Below are positions 9,831-18,016 of a DNA stretch of 64,000 nucleotides, piece after piece (position 1 is the first letter of the stretch; every line of letters begins with the position of its first letter). Made by a program: the position numbers and the translations under genes. This DNA is from JAPYTK01 sp964401935 (GTDB lineage Bacteria > Myxococcota_A > Polyangia > Polyangiales > Polyangiaceae). The DNA lies in assembly GCA_964401935.1 (NCBI GenBank), contig CAYOAL010000012.1, forward strand, positions 1-64,000. Reading direction: 5' to 3'. The notes beneath the pieces were generated by a model that was not told the DNA's origin, made no database searches, and saw only the letters and a list, made by a program, of their open reading frames with translations.

Positions 9831-12311
9831 ATGCGAATCAGTCCCGAAGTCGAGATCGCGGTCACGCTCGCCACCCGAGAGGCGATCCGACGCCGTCACG
9901 AATACGTGACCGTCGACCACCTGCTCTACGCCCTTTTGTTCGACGACTCCGTCTCGAGCCTCATCAAGAGCGCGGGGGGCAACGTTCAGAAGCTCAAGAA
10001 GGAGATCGAGAGCTTCCTCGACGACGGTATGAGCTCGCTGCCCGAGACGGCGGACATCACCCCCACCCTCTCCCTCGGCTTCCAGCGCGTGCTCAGCCGC
10101 GCCCTCGCCCACGTGCAGTCGAGCGGTGAGAAAGAGGTCACCGGCGCGAACGTGCTCGTGGCGCTCTACGCCGAGCGCGACAGCGAGGCGAAGGCGCTGC
10201 TCGAGCAGAACGGGGTCACGCGCCTCGACGTGGTCAACTTCATCAGCCACGGCATCTCCAAAGATCCCAACCAACAGAACCGGGGAAAGCTCACCGCGCG
10301 CGAGGTTGAGGGCGGCAACGACGAGGAGGACGAGGCGGCCAAAGACCCCCTCGACGCCTTCTGCGTGAACCTCAACAAGATGGCCCAGGAGGGCAACATC
10401 GATCCGCTCATCGGTCGGGAGAAGGAGATCGATCGGGTGGTGCAGGTGCTCGTCCGCCGGCGCAAGAACAACCCCATGCTGGTGGGCGACGCGGGCGTCG
10501 GCAAGACCGCCATCGCCGAAGGCCTCGCCCTCAAGATCGAGGCCAAGGAGGTGCCCAAGCAGATCCAAGATGCGGTGGTCTATTCGCTCGACATGGGCTC
10601 GCTCCTCGCCGGCACGCGCTTTCGGGGCGACTTCGAGAACCGCGTGAAGGCGGTGGTGAAGGAGCTCGAGAACCGCCCCGGCTCCATCCTGTTCATCGAC
10701 GAGATGCACAACATCATGGGCGCCGGCTCGGCGAGCGGCAGCACCATGGACGCCTCCAACCTGCTCAAGCCTGCGCTGATGAGCGGCAAGCTGCGGGTGA
10801 TGGGCTCCACCACCTATCAGGAGTATCGCACCCACGTGGAGCGCGATCGCGCCCTCGTTCGGCGCTTCCAGAAGATCGAGATCAACGAGCCGAGCCACGA
10901 CGACTGCGTGAAGATCCTCGAGGGCCTCAAGTCGCGCTACGAGGAGTTCCACAAGGTGAAATACGCTACCGAGTCGATCGAAGCGGCGGTGGCCCTCTCG
11001 GAGCGGTACCTGCAAGACAAGAAGCTCCCCGACAAGGCCATCGATCTGATCGACGAGGCCGGGGCGCGGGCCAAGCTCGACCACGACGAGGGGTACGTGA
11101 TCGGCGAGACCGACATCGAGAACATCGTGGCCAAGATGGCCCAGATCCCGCCCAAGCAGGTGAACACCAACGATCGCGAGTCGCTCAAGGCCCTCGACAG
11201 CGACCTCAAGGCCGTCATCTTCCACCAGGACGAGGCGATCGACAACCTCGTGGCCGCCATCCGCCTGTCGCGAGCGGGCCTCCGCGATCCCGAGAAGCCT
11301 ATCGGCTCGTTCCTCTTCACCGGCCCCACCGGCGTGGGCAAGACCGAGCTCGCCAAGCAGCTCGCCAAGACGATGGGCATCGAGTTCCTCCGCTTCGACA
11401 TGTCGGAGTACCAGGAGTCGCACTCCGTCTCTCGCCTCATCGGGGCCCCTCCCGGCTACGTGGGCTACGACCGCGGCGGCCTCCTCACCGAAGCCATCAA
11501 CAAGACGCCCCACGCGGTCTTGCTGCTCGACGAGATCGAGAAGGCGCATCGAGACATCTTCAGCGTGCTGCTCCAGATCATGGACCACGGCACCCTCACC
11601 GACAACAGCGGCCGGCCGACCGACTTCCGCCACACGGTGCTCATCATGACCAGCAACGTCGGGGCCCACGCCCTCACCCAGACGCGGGTGGGCTTCGGCA
11701 GCCGGGGGGTGAACACCGGCGAGGAGGATCGCTCCTTCAAAGCGATGTTCAGCCCCGAGTTCAGAAACCGGCTCGACGCACGAATCAGCTTCCATGCCCT
11801 CGATCCTTCGGTCATGGGCCAGATCGTCGACAAGTTCATGCGTGAGCTCACCGCGCAGCTCGCGGATCGAGATGTGACCATCCGCCTCGGTGACGACGCG
11901 CGCACTTACCTCGCCGACAAGGGGTACGACAAGCTGATGGGGGCGCGGCCCCTCGCCCGCGTGATCGACCAAGAGATCAAGCGCCCGCTGTCGAGCGAGA
12001 TCCTCTTCGGCGCGCTCGAGAACGGGGGCAGCGTGCGCATCGCCACGAAGCTCGTGGAGGTCGACGAGAAGGAGGCCGCCGAGCGTGACGACGACGAGGA
12101 GCCAGCGCGCGAGCTCACGTTCGTGTTCGAGGCGAACAAGCCGCCCCAGAAGCTCCTCGGCGACGGGGGCAGCGCCGACCGCAAGGCGCTCCCCACCGCC
12201 AGCCGCCCCGCCGCGAGTCGCCCCGCCGGCGAAGACGACCCCGACATCGAGGTGAACGACGACGAGGACGAGGACGCCCCCACCCCCGAGCCCGCCCTCG
12301 AGAAGAGCTGA
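9831..12311 (+). CDS. clpA: ATP-dependent Clp protease ATP-binding subunit ClpA
   Basis: An 826-residue AAA+ unfoldase that feeds ClpP. An N-domain (~1-145) and linker precede two ATPase modules: Walker A GDAGVGKT at ~219-226 and GPTGVGKT at ~498-505, with Walker B motifs ILFIDEMHN and VLLLDEIEK. The segment before FSPEFRNRLD contains VGFG where E. coli ClpA has the IGL ClpP-docking loop, so it should still bind ClpP. About 70 residues at the end form an acidic, Pro/Ala-rich extension that E. coli ClpA lacks. It sits in an operon with clpS and probably with the phosphoesterase gene that begins 2 bp downstream. Confidence 0.96.
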   Translation: MRISPEVEIAVTLATREAIRRRHEYVTVDHLLYALLFDDSVSSLIKSAGGNVQKLKKEIESFLDDGMSSLPETADITPTLSLGFQRVLSRALAHVQSSGEKEVTGANVLVALYAERDSEAKALLEQNGVTRLDVVNFISHGISKDPNQQNRGKLTAREVEGGNDEEDEAAKDPLDAFCVNLNKMAQEGNIDPLIGREKEIDRVVQVLVRRRKNNPMLVGDAGVGKTAIAEGLALKIEAKEVPKQIQDAVVYSLDMGSLLAGTRFRGDFENRVKAVVKELENRPGSILFIDEMHNIMGAGSASGSTMDASNLLKPALMSGKLRVMGSTTYQEYRTHVERDRALVRRFQKIEINEPSHDDCVKILEGLKSRYEEFHKVKYATESIEAAVALSERYLQDKKLPDKAIDLIDEAGARAKLDHDEGYVIGETDIENIVAKMAQIPPKQVNTNDRESLKALDSDLKAVIFHQDEAIDNLVAAIRLSRAGLRDPEKPIGSFLFTGPTGVGKTELAKQLAKTMGIEFLRFDMSEYQESHSVSRLIGAPPGYVGYDRGGLLTEAINKTPHAVLLLDEIEKAHRDIFSVLLQIMDHGTLTDNSGRPTDFRHTVLIMTSNVGAHALTQTRVGFGSRGVNTGEEDRSFKAMFSPEFRNRLDARISFHALDPSVMGQIVDKFMRELTAQLADRDVTIRLGDDARTYLADKGYDKLMGARPLARVIDQEIKRPLSSEILFGALENGGSVRIATKLVEVDEKEAAERDDDEEPARELTFVFEANKPPQKLLGDGGSADRKALPTASRPAASRPAGEDDPDIEVNDDEDEDAPTPEPALEKS

Positions 12312-12313
12312 CC

Positions 12314-13297
12314 GTGGGGGGGCGCTGGCTCGGGATCGTGGCGCTCGCGCTGAGCGCGTGGCAGCTCGTGGGATGTGAGAGCCGCGGCTCGGCGGCGTCG
12401 ACGCCCGAGCCCAAAGAGCCGGCCAAGCCGACGGTGAGCGACGCCGGCGTCGGCACCTGGCGCTTCCCTGCGCCGCGGCGGCTGGTCGCCATCGGCGACG
12501 TCCACGGCGACTTCCAGGCCACGGTGCGCGCGCTGCGGATCGGCGGTCTCATCGACGCCGACCACCGCTGGACGGGCGGCGACACGGTGCTCGTGCAGAC
12601 CGGCGACGTGCTCGATCGCGGCGACGACGAGCAGCGCATCGTGGACTTGCTGGTGGAGCTGAAGGAGCAGGCGAAGGCCGCGGGCGGGGTCGTGCACACC
12701 CTCCACGGCAACCACGAGCTCATGAACGCAGCTGGCGACTTCCGCTACGTGACGCCCGGTGGCTTCGCCGACTTCGAAGACGCGCCCGGCCTGTCGTTCG
12801 AAGACTCGGGCCTCTCGCGCTTCCCGCGCCCACAGCGGGCTCGCGCCGCGGCGTGGCTCCCGGGAGGCGCCTACGCGAAGAAGATCGCCCAAAACCCGGT
12901 GGTGTTGGTGGTGGGGGACACCGTGTTCGCACACGGCGGCGTGCTCCCGAAGCACGTGGACGAGCTCGATCGCGTCAACCGTGAGGTGACGGCGTGGCTC
13001 CTCGGCGACGGCCCGGCGGGCCGGCGACACGTCTCGAGCCCGGACAGCCCGGTGTGGAGCCGACACTTCTCCGACGAGCCCGACGAGGCCGACTGCCGCC
13101 TCCTCGAGGAGACCCTGAAGAGGCTCGGCGTGCGCCGCATGGTGGTCGGTCACACCGTGCAACCTCGGATTCGTCCAGCGTGTGACCAACGCGTCTGGCG
13201 CGTCGACGTGGGCATGGCGGCCCACTACGGCGGCAAGCCCGAGGTCCTGGAGATCACCGATGATACCGTCCGAGCCGTCGCCGCTCCTCCTCCGTGA
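12314..13297 (+). CDS. Calcineurin-like metallophosphoesterase, lipoprotein
   Basis: A 327-residue protein from GTG 12314, two bases after clpA. A signal peptide with lipobox LVGC (Cys ~22) predicts a lipid anchor. The metallophosphoesterase metal and phosphate motifs are in order: GDVHGD, GDVLDRGDDE, GNHE and GHT near the end. The pattern, with LDRG, resembles bacterial PPP-like Shelphs phosphatases more than nucleotide cyclic phosphodiesterases, so it may dephosphorylate proteins or a small phosphoester outside the cytoplasm. A link to ClpAP is suggested only by gene order. Confidence 0.85.
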   Translation: MGGRWLGIVALALSAWQLVGCESRGSAASTPEPKEPAKPTVSDAGVGTWRFPAPRRLVAIGDVHGDFQATVRALRIGGLIDADHRWTGGDTVLVQTGDVLDRGDDEQRIVDLLVELKEQAKAAGGVVHTLHGNHELMNAAGDFRYVTPGGFADFEDAPGLSFEDSGLSRFPRPQRARAAAWLPGGAYAKKIAQNPVVLVVGDTVFAHGGVLPKHVDELDRVNREVTAWLLGDGPAGRRHVSSPDSPVWSRHFSDEPDEADCRLLEETLKRLGVRRMVVGHTVQPRIRPACDQRVWRVDVGMAAHYGGKPEVLEITDDTVRAVAAPPP

Positions 13298-13352
13298 TGC
13301 TCGAACATGGCTGGAGACGCGGCTCGGCCGCGGCGCCCCTCGGGTGGGGCGC

Positions 13353-14342
13353 ATGAACACCTCGAGCGACCTCGACGCCGCTCCCCCCGACGCCGCCCCC
13401 CCCGACGCCGAGGTGCTCGCCGGGGTCGGAGAGCAGGTGGAGCCCGAGCCCGAGTCGGTGATCGGCCCACTCTACGACCGGGCGCAGCTCCGGGAGTGGG
13501 CGCTCGTGTTGCAGTCGCAGAGCATCAGCTTCGTCCTCTTGTCGCGGGGAGGCGGCTTCGTGATCAAGGTCAACCCCGAGGCGTACGACCGGGCCCTCGC
13601 GATGATCGAGCTCTACGAGGAGGAGAACGAGAACTGGCCGCCGCCCCGCAACCCTGACCGACCGCGCCACGAGAGCTCGCTCGCGATGCCTCTCGCCTTC
13701 GCAGCGCTCGGCCTCTTCTACCTCTACGCCACCGGGCCGGTCGCGAGGGGCTCGGTCTGGTTCGTCAAGGGGCGCGCCGACGCGGCCCTCCTCTTCAGCG
13801 AGCCATGGAGGATGGTCACCGCCCTCACCCTCCACGCCGACGCTCAGCACATCATCGGCAACGCGATCAGCGGGAGCATCTTCGGCAGCATGGTGTCGCG
13901 CCGCATCGGCCCTGGCGGCGCGCTCTTGGCGATCGTCATCGCGGGCACGCTCGGCAACACGATCAACGCCCTGTACCACCTCCCCGACGGCCACCGCTCG
14001 ATCGGCGCCTCGACCGCGGTGTTCGCCGCGGTGGGGATGCTCGCCGCGCTGCAGACCGTCATCGACTGGGGCCGCCGCAAGGAGCGCGCGCGCTGGGGGC
14101 TCGTCGACATGGTGGCGCCCATCGTCGGCGGCCTCACCCTCCTCGGCATGCTCGGGGCGGGGAAGGGCAACACCGACGTCTGGGCCCACGGCTTCGGCTT
14201 CGTGGCGGGGGTCGGCGTGGGCGCGGCGGCCGGGACGTGGGTGCGGCGACACCGCGACAAGCCCTCCGGTGTCGTGCAGACCCTCGCGTTCCTCGCCTGC
14301 CTCGGCCTCGTCGGCGGCGCTTGGGCCCTCGCGCTCCTCTGA
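13353..14342 (+). CDS. Rhomboid family intramembrane serine protease
   Basis: A 329-residue protein from ATG 13353. An acidic, Pro-rich cytoplasmic N-terminus (~1-105) precedes the rhomboid core. The core has the WRMVTALTLHADAQHIIGN segment, the catalytic serine in SIGASTAVF (S220) and the catalytic histidine in DVWAHGFGF (H279), with hydrophobic helices between. The N-terminal part includes a small domain (SISFVLLSRGGGFVIKV) that I do not recognise. The gene is co-directional with clpA and the phosphoesterase, so it is probably the end of that unit. An imperfect tandem copy of ~18 bp overlaps the stop codon. Confidence 0.9.
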   Translation: MNTSSDLDAAPPDAAPPDAEVLAGVGEQVEPEPESVIGPLYDRAQLREWALVLQSQSISFVLLSRGGGFVIKVNPEAYDRALAMIELYEEENENWPPPRNPDRPRHESSLAMPLAFAALGLFYLYATGPVARGSVWFVKGRADAALLFSEPWRMVTALTLHADAQHIIGNAISGSIFGSMVSRRIGPGGALLAIVIAGTLGNTINALYHLPDGHRSIGASTAVFAAVGMLAALQTVIDWGRRKERARWGLVDMVAPIVGGLTLLGMLGAGKGNTDVWAHGFGFVAGVGVGAAAGTWVRRHRDKPSGVVQTLAFLACLGLVGGAWALALL

Positions 14343-14541
14343 AGACCTCGCGCTCCTCCGAAGACGAGTCTCTCGAGCGCGCCCCTCGCGCCCCACACCA
14401 CCACTCATCGACGGCCAAGGTGCGCGTCACGTCAAGAGCGCGCGAACGGTGTAGGACGCGCGAGCAGAAAGCGCGGCAGACGGTAACGCCGCGCTCCGTT
14501 CGTTGAATTGTCCGGCGACAGCGGATAGTGTTGCAAGTTGG

Positions 14542-16056
14542 GTGTCGTTTAGGTTCGGCAGATACGAGGCCATCCGCAAGATCGCCCAGGGCGGGATGGC
14601 CACGGTGTACCTCGGCCGCGCGGTCGCGGAGGGGGGCTTCGAGCGCCTGCTGGCGATCAAGGTGATGCACCCGCACATCGCGGACAAACACGAGTTCGAG
14701 GCGATGTTCCTCGACGAGGCGCGGCTCGCGGCGAGCATCCGTCACCCCAACGTCGTGTCCACCATCGACGTGCAGAAGACCCCCGAGGCGATGTTCCTCG
14801 TGATGGAGTACGTCGACGGCCCGGCGCTCAATCGCTTGCTCCGCAAGCTCAAGGAGCACGAGCGGCCGCTCCCCGTCGAGATCGTCCTCCGGATCCTGAT
14901 CGACACGCTCAACGGCCTCGAGGCCGCGCATCGCCTCGTCGACGGCCAGGGCCGCTCGCTTCAGGTGGTGCATCGCGACGTGTCCCCGCAGAACATCCTC
15001 GTGGGGGCGGACGGTATCGTGCGGCTCACCGACTTTGGGGTAGCCCGCGCCGAAGCACGCCTCGGCTACACCATCGGCGGCGAGATCAAGGGCAAGCTCG
15101 GCTACATGCCCCCCGAGCAGAGCAAAGGGGAGGAGATCGACTGCCGCGCCGACGTGTACGCCGCGGGGGTGGTGCTCTGGGAGTGCCTCGCGTTCGACCG
15201 CCTGTTCTGGGCCGACAACCCGGGCGAGCTCATCTTCAAGGTGCTCGAGGGGGCGACGCGCTCGCCGCGGGAGCTGCGGCCCGAGGTGCCCTACCACGTC
15301 GATCGCGCGTGCATGAAGGCGCTCGCGCTCGATCCCAACGAGCGCTTCCAGAGCGCGGGCGAGTTCGCCGAGGCCCTCGAGGAAGCCGCGGAGCTCGACG
15401 GTGTACGGGTCGCCTCGAGCCGCACCCTCGCCGCCTTCGTGGCGGAGACAAGGCCGCTCGTAGGCGCCAACACCGACGCCGACGGCTCCGGCGCCTTCGA
15501 GCTCGCGTCGGTCGCCGCCGTGCCAGCCGCGCCGACCACCTCGGAGATTTCGGCCATGAGCTCCGGCACCGGCAAGCCCCACACCGTGGCGGTGAAGTTG
15601 ACGCCTCCATCGCAGGGTCGCCTCGTCACCGCGCTCGCCGCCGTCATCGCGCTCACCCTCGGCGTCGGGGCGGCGGGGGTGATGATGCTCACCCAGCCGG
15701 TGGCCGCCGATCGCACCGAGCCGGGCCTCAGCGACGCCGCCGCCAAGCAAGCCGCCGCCGCCCAGGCCGATGTCGCGCGGCGGGAAGCCGCGCCGGACCA
15801 TCTCGAGCGGGACCAGCCCGAGCCGGGAACGAGCGCCTCCGCCGCCCCCGACGACCCACCCCCAGACCCTCTCGCCCCCGAGACCCAGCCCCAAGACCCC
15901 ACCTCGCCAGAGGCCGCGCCCGCGCCCTCCTCGGCCACGTCCGCCCGGCCTCCCGCCCCCACCCCGCGCCGCCGCGGGGACGGCACCAAGACCAAACCCC
16001 CACCCCCCGAGCCCGCCCCCAAGGGAGGCGCCGGCTACCGCCCCGGCGGCCTCTAA
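14542..16056 (+). CDS. Ser/Thr protein kinase with C-terminal membrane helix
   Basis: A 504-residue kinase. GTG 14542 (MSFRFGRYEAIRKI) gives the usual spacing to the glycine loop; TTG 14503 would add 13 residues. Motifs: IAQGGMATVY, AIKVM (K40), HRDVSPQNI (D146), DFGVARAEA (D164) and GYMPPEQ. Serine in place of lysine in the catalytic loop (HRDVSPQN) is common in myxobacterial kinases. The kinase domain ends at ~280 and is followed by a linker, a helix at ~361-383 (VIALTLGVGAAGVMML) and ~120 residues dominated by Pro and Ala with no recognisable domain. About 200 bp upstream are non-coding. Confidence 0.92.
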   Translation: MSFRFGRYEAIRKIAQGGMATVYLGRAVAEGGFERLLAIKVMHPHIADKHEFEAMFLDEARLAASIRHPNVVSTIDVQKTPEAMFLVMEYVDGPALNRLLRKLKEHERPLPVEIVLRILIDTLNGLEAAHRLVDGQGRSLQVVHRDVSPQNILVGADGIVRLTDFGVARAEARLGYTIGGEIKGKLGYMPPEQSKGEEIDCRADVYAAGVVLWECLAFDRLFWADNPGELIFKVLEGATRSPRELRPEVPYHVDRACMKALALDPNERFQSAGEFAEALEEAAELDGVRVASSRTLAAFVAETRPLVGANTDADGSGAFELASVAAVPAAPTTSEISAMSSGTGKPHTVAVKLTPPSQGRLVTALAAVIALTLGVGAAGVMMLTQPVAADRTEPGLSDAAAKQAAAAQADVARREAAPDHLERDQPEPGTSASAAPDDPPPDPLAPETQPQDPTSPEAAPAPSSATSARPPAPTPRRRGDGTKTKPPPPEPAPKGGAGYRPGGL

Positions 16057-16086
16057 CAACCCTCCGTTGGGCCTCCTCGACTGGGC

Positions 16087-17847
16087 CTAGTCGACGCCAG
16101 GGGCGTCGTCCGCCAACAGCTTCGCGGTGTGGCTCAGCTGCTCGGGATCGGTTCGCGCGCCGTGACCCGGCACCACCACCTTCGGCGCGAGGGCGAGCAG
16201 CGCCTGCATCGCCGCCGGCCAGGTCTCGCGGTTGGCATCGCCGAGGTAGCCGAGGTTGTCTCCCCCCTTCACCATGCACCCTCCGAACATCACGCCGCTC
16301 TCGGGGAACCAGGTCACCACGTTGTCGGGCGCGTGCCCATGACCGGGAAAGACGATGCGCACGTCCGCGCCGCCGACCGTGGTGCGAAAGCCCTCGACGA
16401 GCGGAAAGGTCGCTTGGGGCGCAGCGACGCGAAAGCACTCGAACGCTTCGCCGTGAGCGTCGGCGAGCGATTCGCGCATGGCTTCGCCCTTCTCGGCGAG
16501 CAGCTTGGCGGTTCGATCCGAGACCGCGACGGGGACGCCGGCTGCCTCGAGCGCCGCGATGCCACCCGCCGCGTCGAGGTGGAAGTGACTCACCGTGGCG
16601 AGCGACGGCAACGCGCCGAAGCGCGCGGCGATCCAGTCCAAGAGATCGCGGGTAGCCTCCGGCGTCCACGGCGTGTCGGCGAGCACCGTCTCTCCCGATG
16701 GTGTGCGGAACACCAGCGCGTTGGCAGCGATCGGCGTCGTGTGCACGATGCGCCAGGCGGGGTGGTCAGCGAGGCGTTGGGCGCGGAGGTGGGGCCCGAT
16801 CCGTTCCTCTTGTTGCTCGTCGGCGCCCACGTCGAAGCGATGTGTGAGCGCGCGCTGCTGACCGTGATCCCAGCCCCACAGCGCCGGCGTGGCCGGCGGG
16901 ATGCGCAACAGCCAGCTCGCACCCACCGGATCGACCCAGTCGTCCTCCTGTGCGTAGACGGGGTCCTCGAGCGCCTGCTCGAGCGTCACGAAGCGGAAGC
17001 CGTCGCCGCGCAAGGCGATGAGGAGCCGACCGAGCTGGTCGCTGGCGAGGCTGTTGGCGTGGAGCAGCAGCACCTGTGCGACCTCGCGCCCCACGCGCGC
17101 CTTCGCGAGACCGCGGTAGCGCGCCGCCGCGCGTCGCACGTGCTCCACGTAGGCATCCGCGATGCTCGCCGCGCGCGCCTCGTCGCCGGCGCTCACCGCC
17201 TCCGCGTACGGCCCGGCGAGGGCCCAGTCCGACGTGTCCACGCTCACCGGCGCCCGTCCCATGCCGAGACCGGCGATGTCTGCGGCCACCGCGTCGCGCA
17301 GCCCGCGCTCGGCACCCGTCTGCAGGAATGGGTAGCGGAAGTACTTCGGTCGTTTGCCGGTGATCGTAGCGAGCCGCTCGCGACAGGCGCGCGCGTCGGC
17401 CACGAAGCCGTCGCGGCCGAGGTCGTCGACGCTGCGATGCGCCGTCGAGTGATTGGCAACCGGCAGACCGGCCGCGAGCCAGGGAGTGAGCCCGCCTTGC
17501 TCATCGTCGAGCCGACCACACGTGACGAAGCCGGTCACCGGCGCCTGCGCCGCTTCGATGGCCGCGACGATACGCTGCAGCGCCGCTGTTCGGCTGATCC
17601 CTCGGGGCGTCGGACCGACGTACGGCAGATCGTCGAGCGTCACTGCGAGCGGGATCCCGGGGGCGGCGACGGGCGCGGCCGGCGCCGGAGCGACCGACGT
17701 CCCAGGCGGCGTCGGCGCCGGCCCACAACCGACCCCCACGGCGATCGCGAGCGCCACCGGCGCCAGGCGGAGAGTCGCGCCCCCAGGCCTCGTGCTCGCG
17801 CGCGCTGCGCCCTCCCGGCGGGCGGTCGTGGCACCGAGACGTCTCAC
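16087..17847 (-). CDS. Lipoprotein fusing a NodB polysaccharide deacetylase to a subclass-B1 metallo-beta-lactamase
   Basis: A 586-residue protein from GTG 17847. A signal peptide ends in a lipobox (VGVGC, Cys41). Residues ~66-295 are a polysaccharide-deacetylase (NodB) domain: TLDDLP (D72/D73), HSTAH (H133, H137) and RYPF (R171). Residues ~355-575 are a B1 metallo-beta-lactamase with all six zinc ligands: HFHLD (H421, H423, D425), GHAPDN (H505), GGCMVK (C524, with substrate-binding Lys K527) and VPGHG (H562). LADTPWTPEAT and NLGYLGDAN also match IMP/VIM-type enzymes. Known B1 enzymes hydrolyse beta-lactams including carbapenems; NodB enzymes deacetylate peptidoglycan or chitin. A periplasmic, membrane-tethered peptidoglycan-related dual enzyme is inferred. 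It is isolated from resistance genes. Confidence 0.88.
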   Translation of the reverse strand: MRRLGATTARREGAARASTRPGGATLRLAPVALAIAVGVGCGPAPTPPGTSVAPAPAAPVAAPGIPLAVTLDDLPYVGPTPRGISRTAALQRIVAAIEAAQAPVTGFVTCGRLDDEQGGLTPWLAAGLPVANHSTAHRSVDDLGRDGFVADARACRERLATITGKRPKYFRYPFLQTGAERGLRDAVAADIAGLGMGRAPVSVDTSDWALAGPYAEAVSAGDEARAASIADAYVEHVRRAAARYRGLAKARVGREVAQVLLLHANSLASDQLGRLLIALRGDGFRFVTLEQALEDPVYAQEDDWVDPVGASWLLRIPPATPALWGWDHGQQRALTHRFDVGADEQQEERIGPHLRAQRLADHPAWRIVHTTPIAANALVFRTPSGETVLADTPWTPEATRDLLDWIAARFGALPSLATVSHFHLDAAGGIAALEAAGVPVAVSDRTAKLLAEKGEAMRESLADAHGEAFECFRVAAPQATFPLVEGFRTTVGGADVRIVFPGHGHAPDNVVTWFPESGVMFGGCMVKGGDNLGYLGDANRETWPAAMQALLALAPKVVVPGHGARTDPEQLSHTAKLLADDAPGVD

Positions 17848-18016
17848 GCCGCGAACCTGTCACTGTGCCCAAAGGGCAGCAAGCGCTCCCCACGTCGTCA
17901 CGCCCGACACGGGGTTGAGAGGGTCCGCGGTGCCGTCGACGCCGCGACGAGCACGTCGAGCGCTGCGTCGTCGGAGCGCCTCTCGCGGGGTGCGCGGGCG
18001 GCGATCGGGGCTCCTC

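Noticed and set aside
9762..11972. Antisense open frame across clpA
   Set aside because: Shadow; the sense protein is a full-length ClpA.
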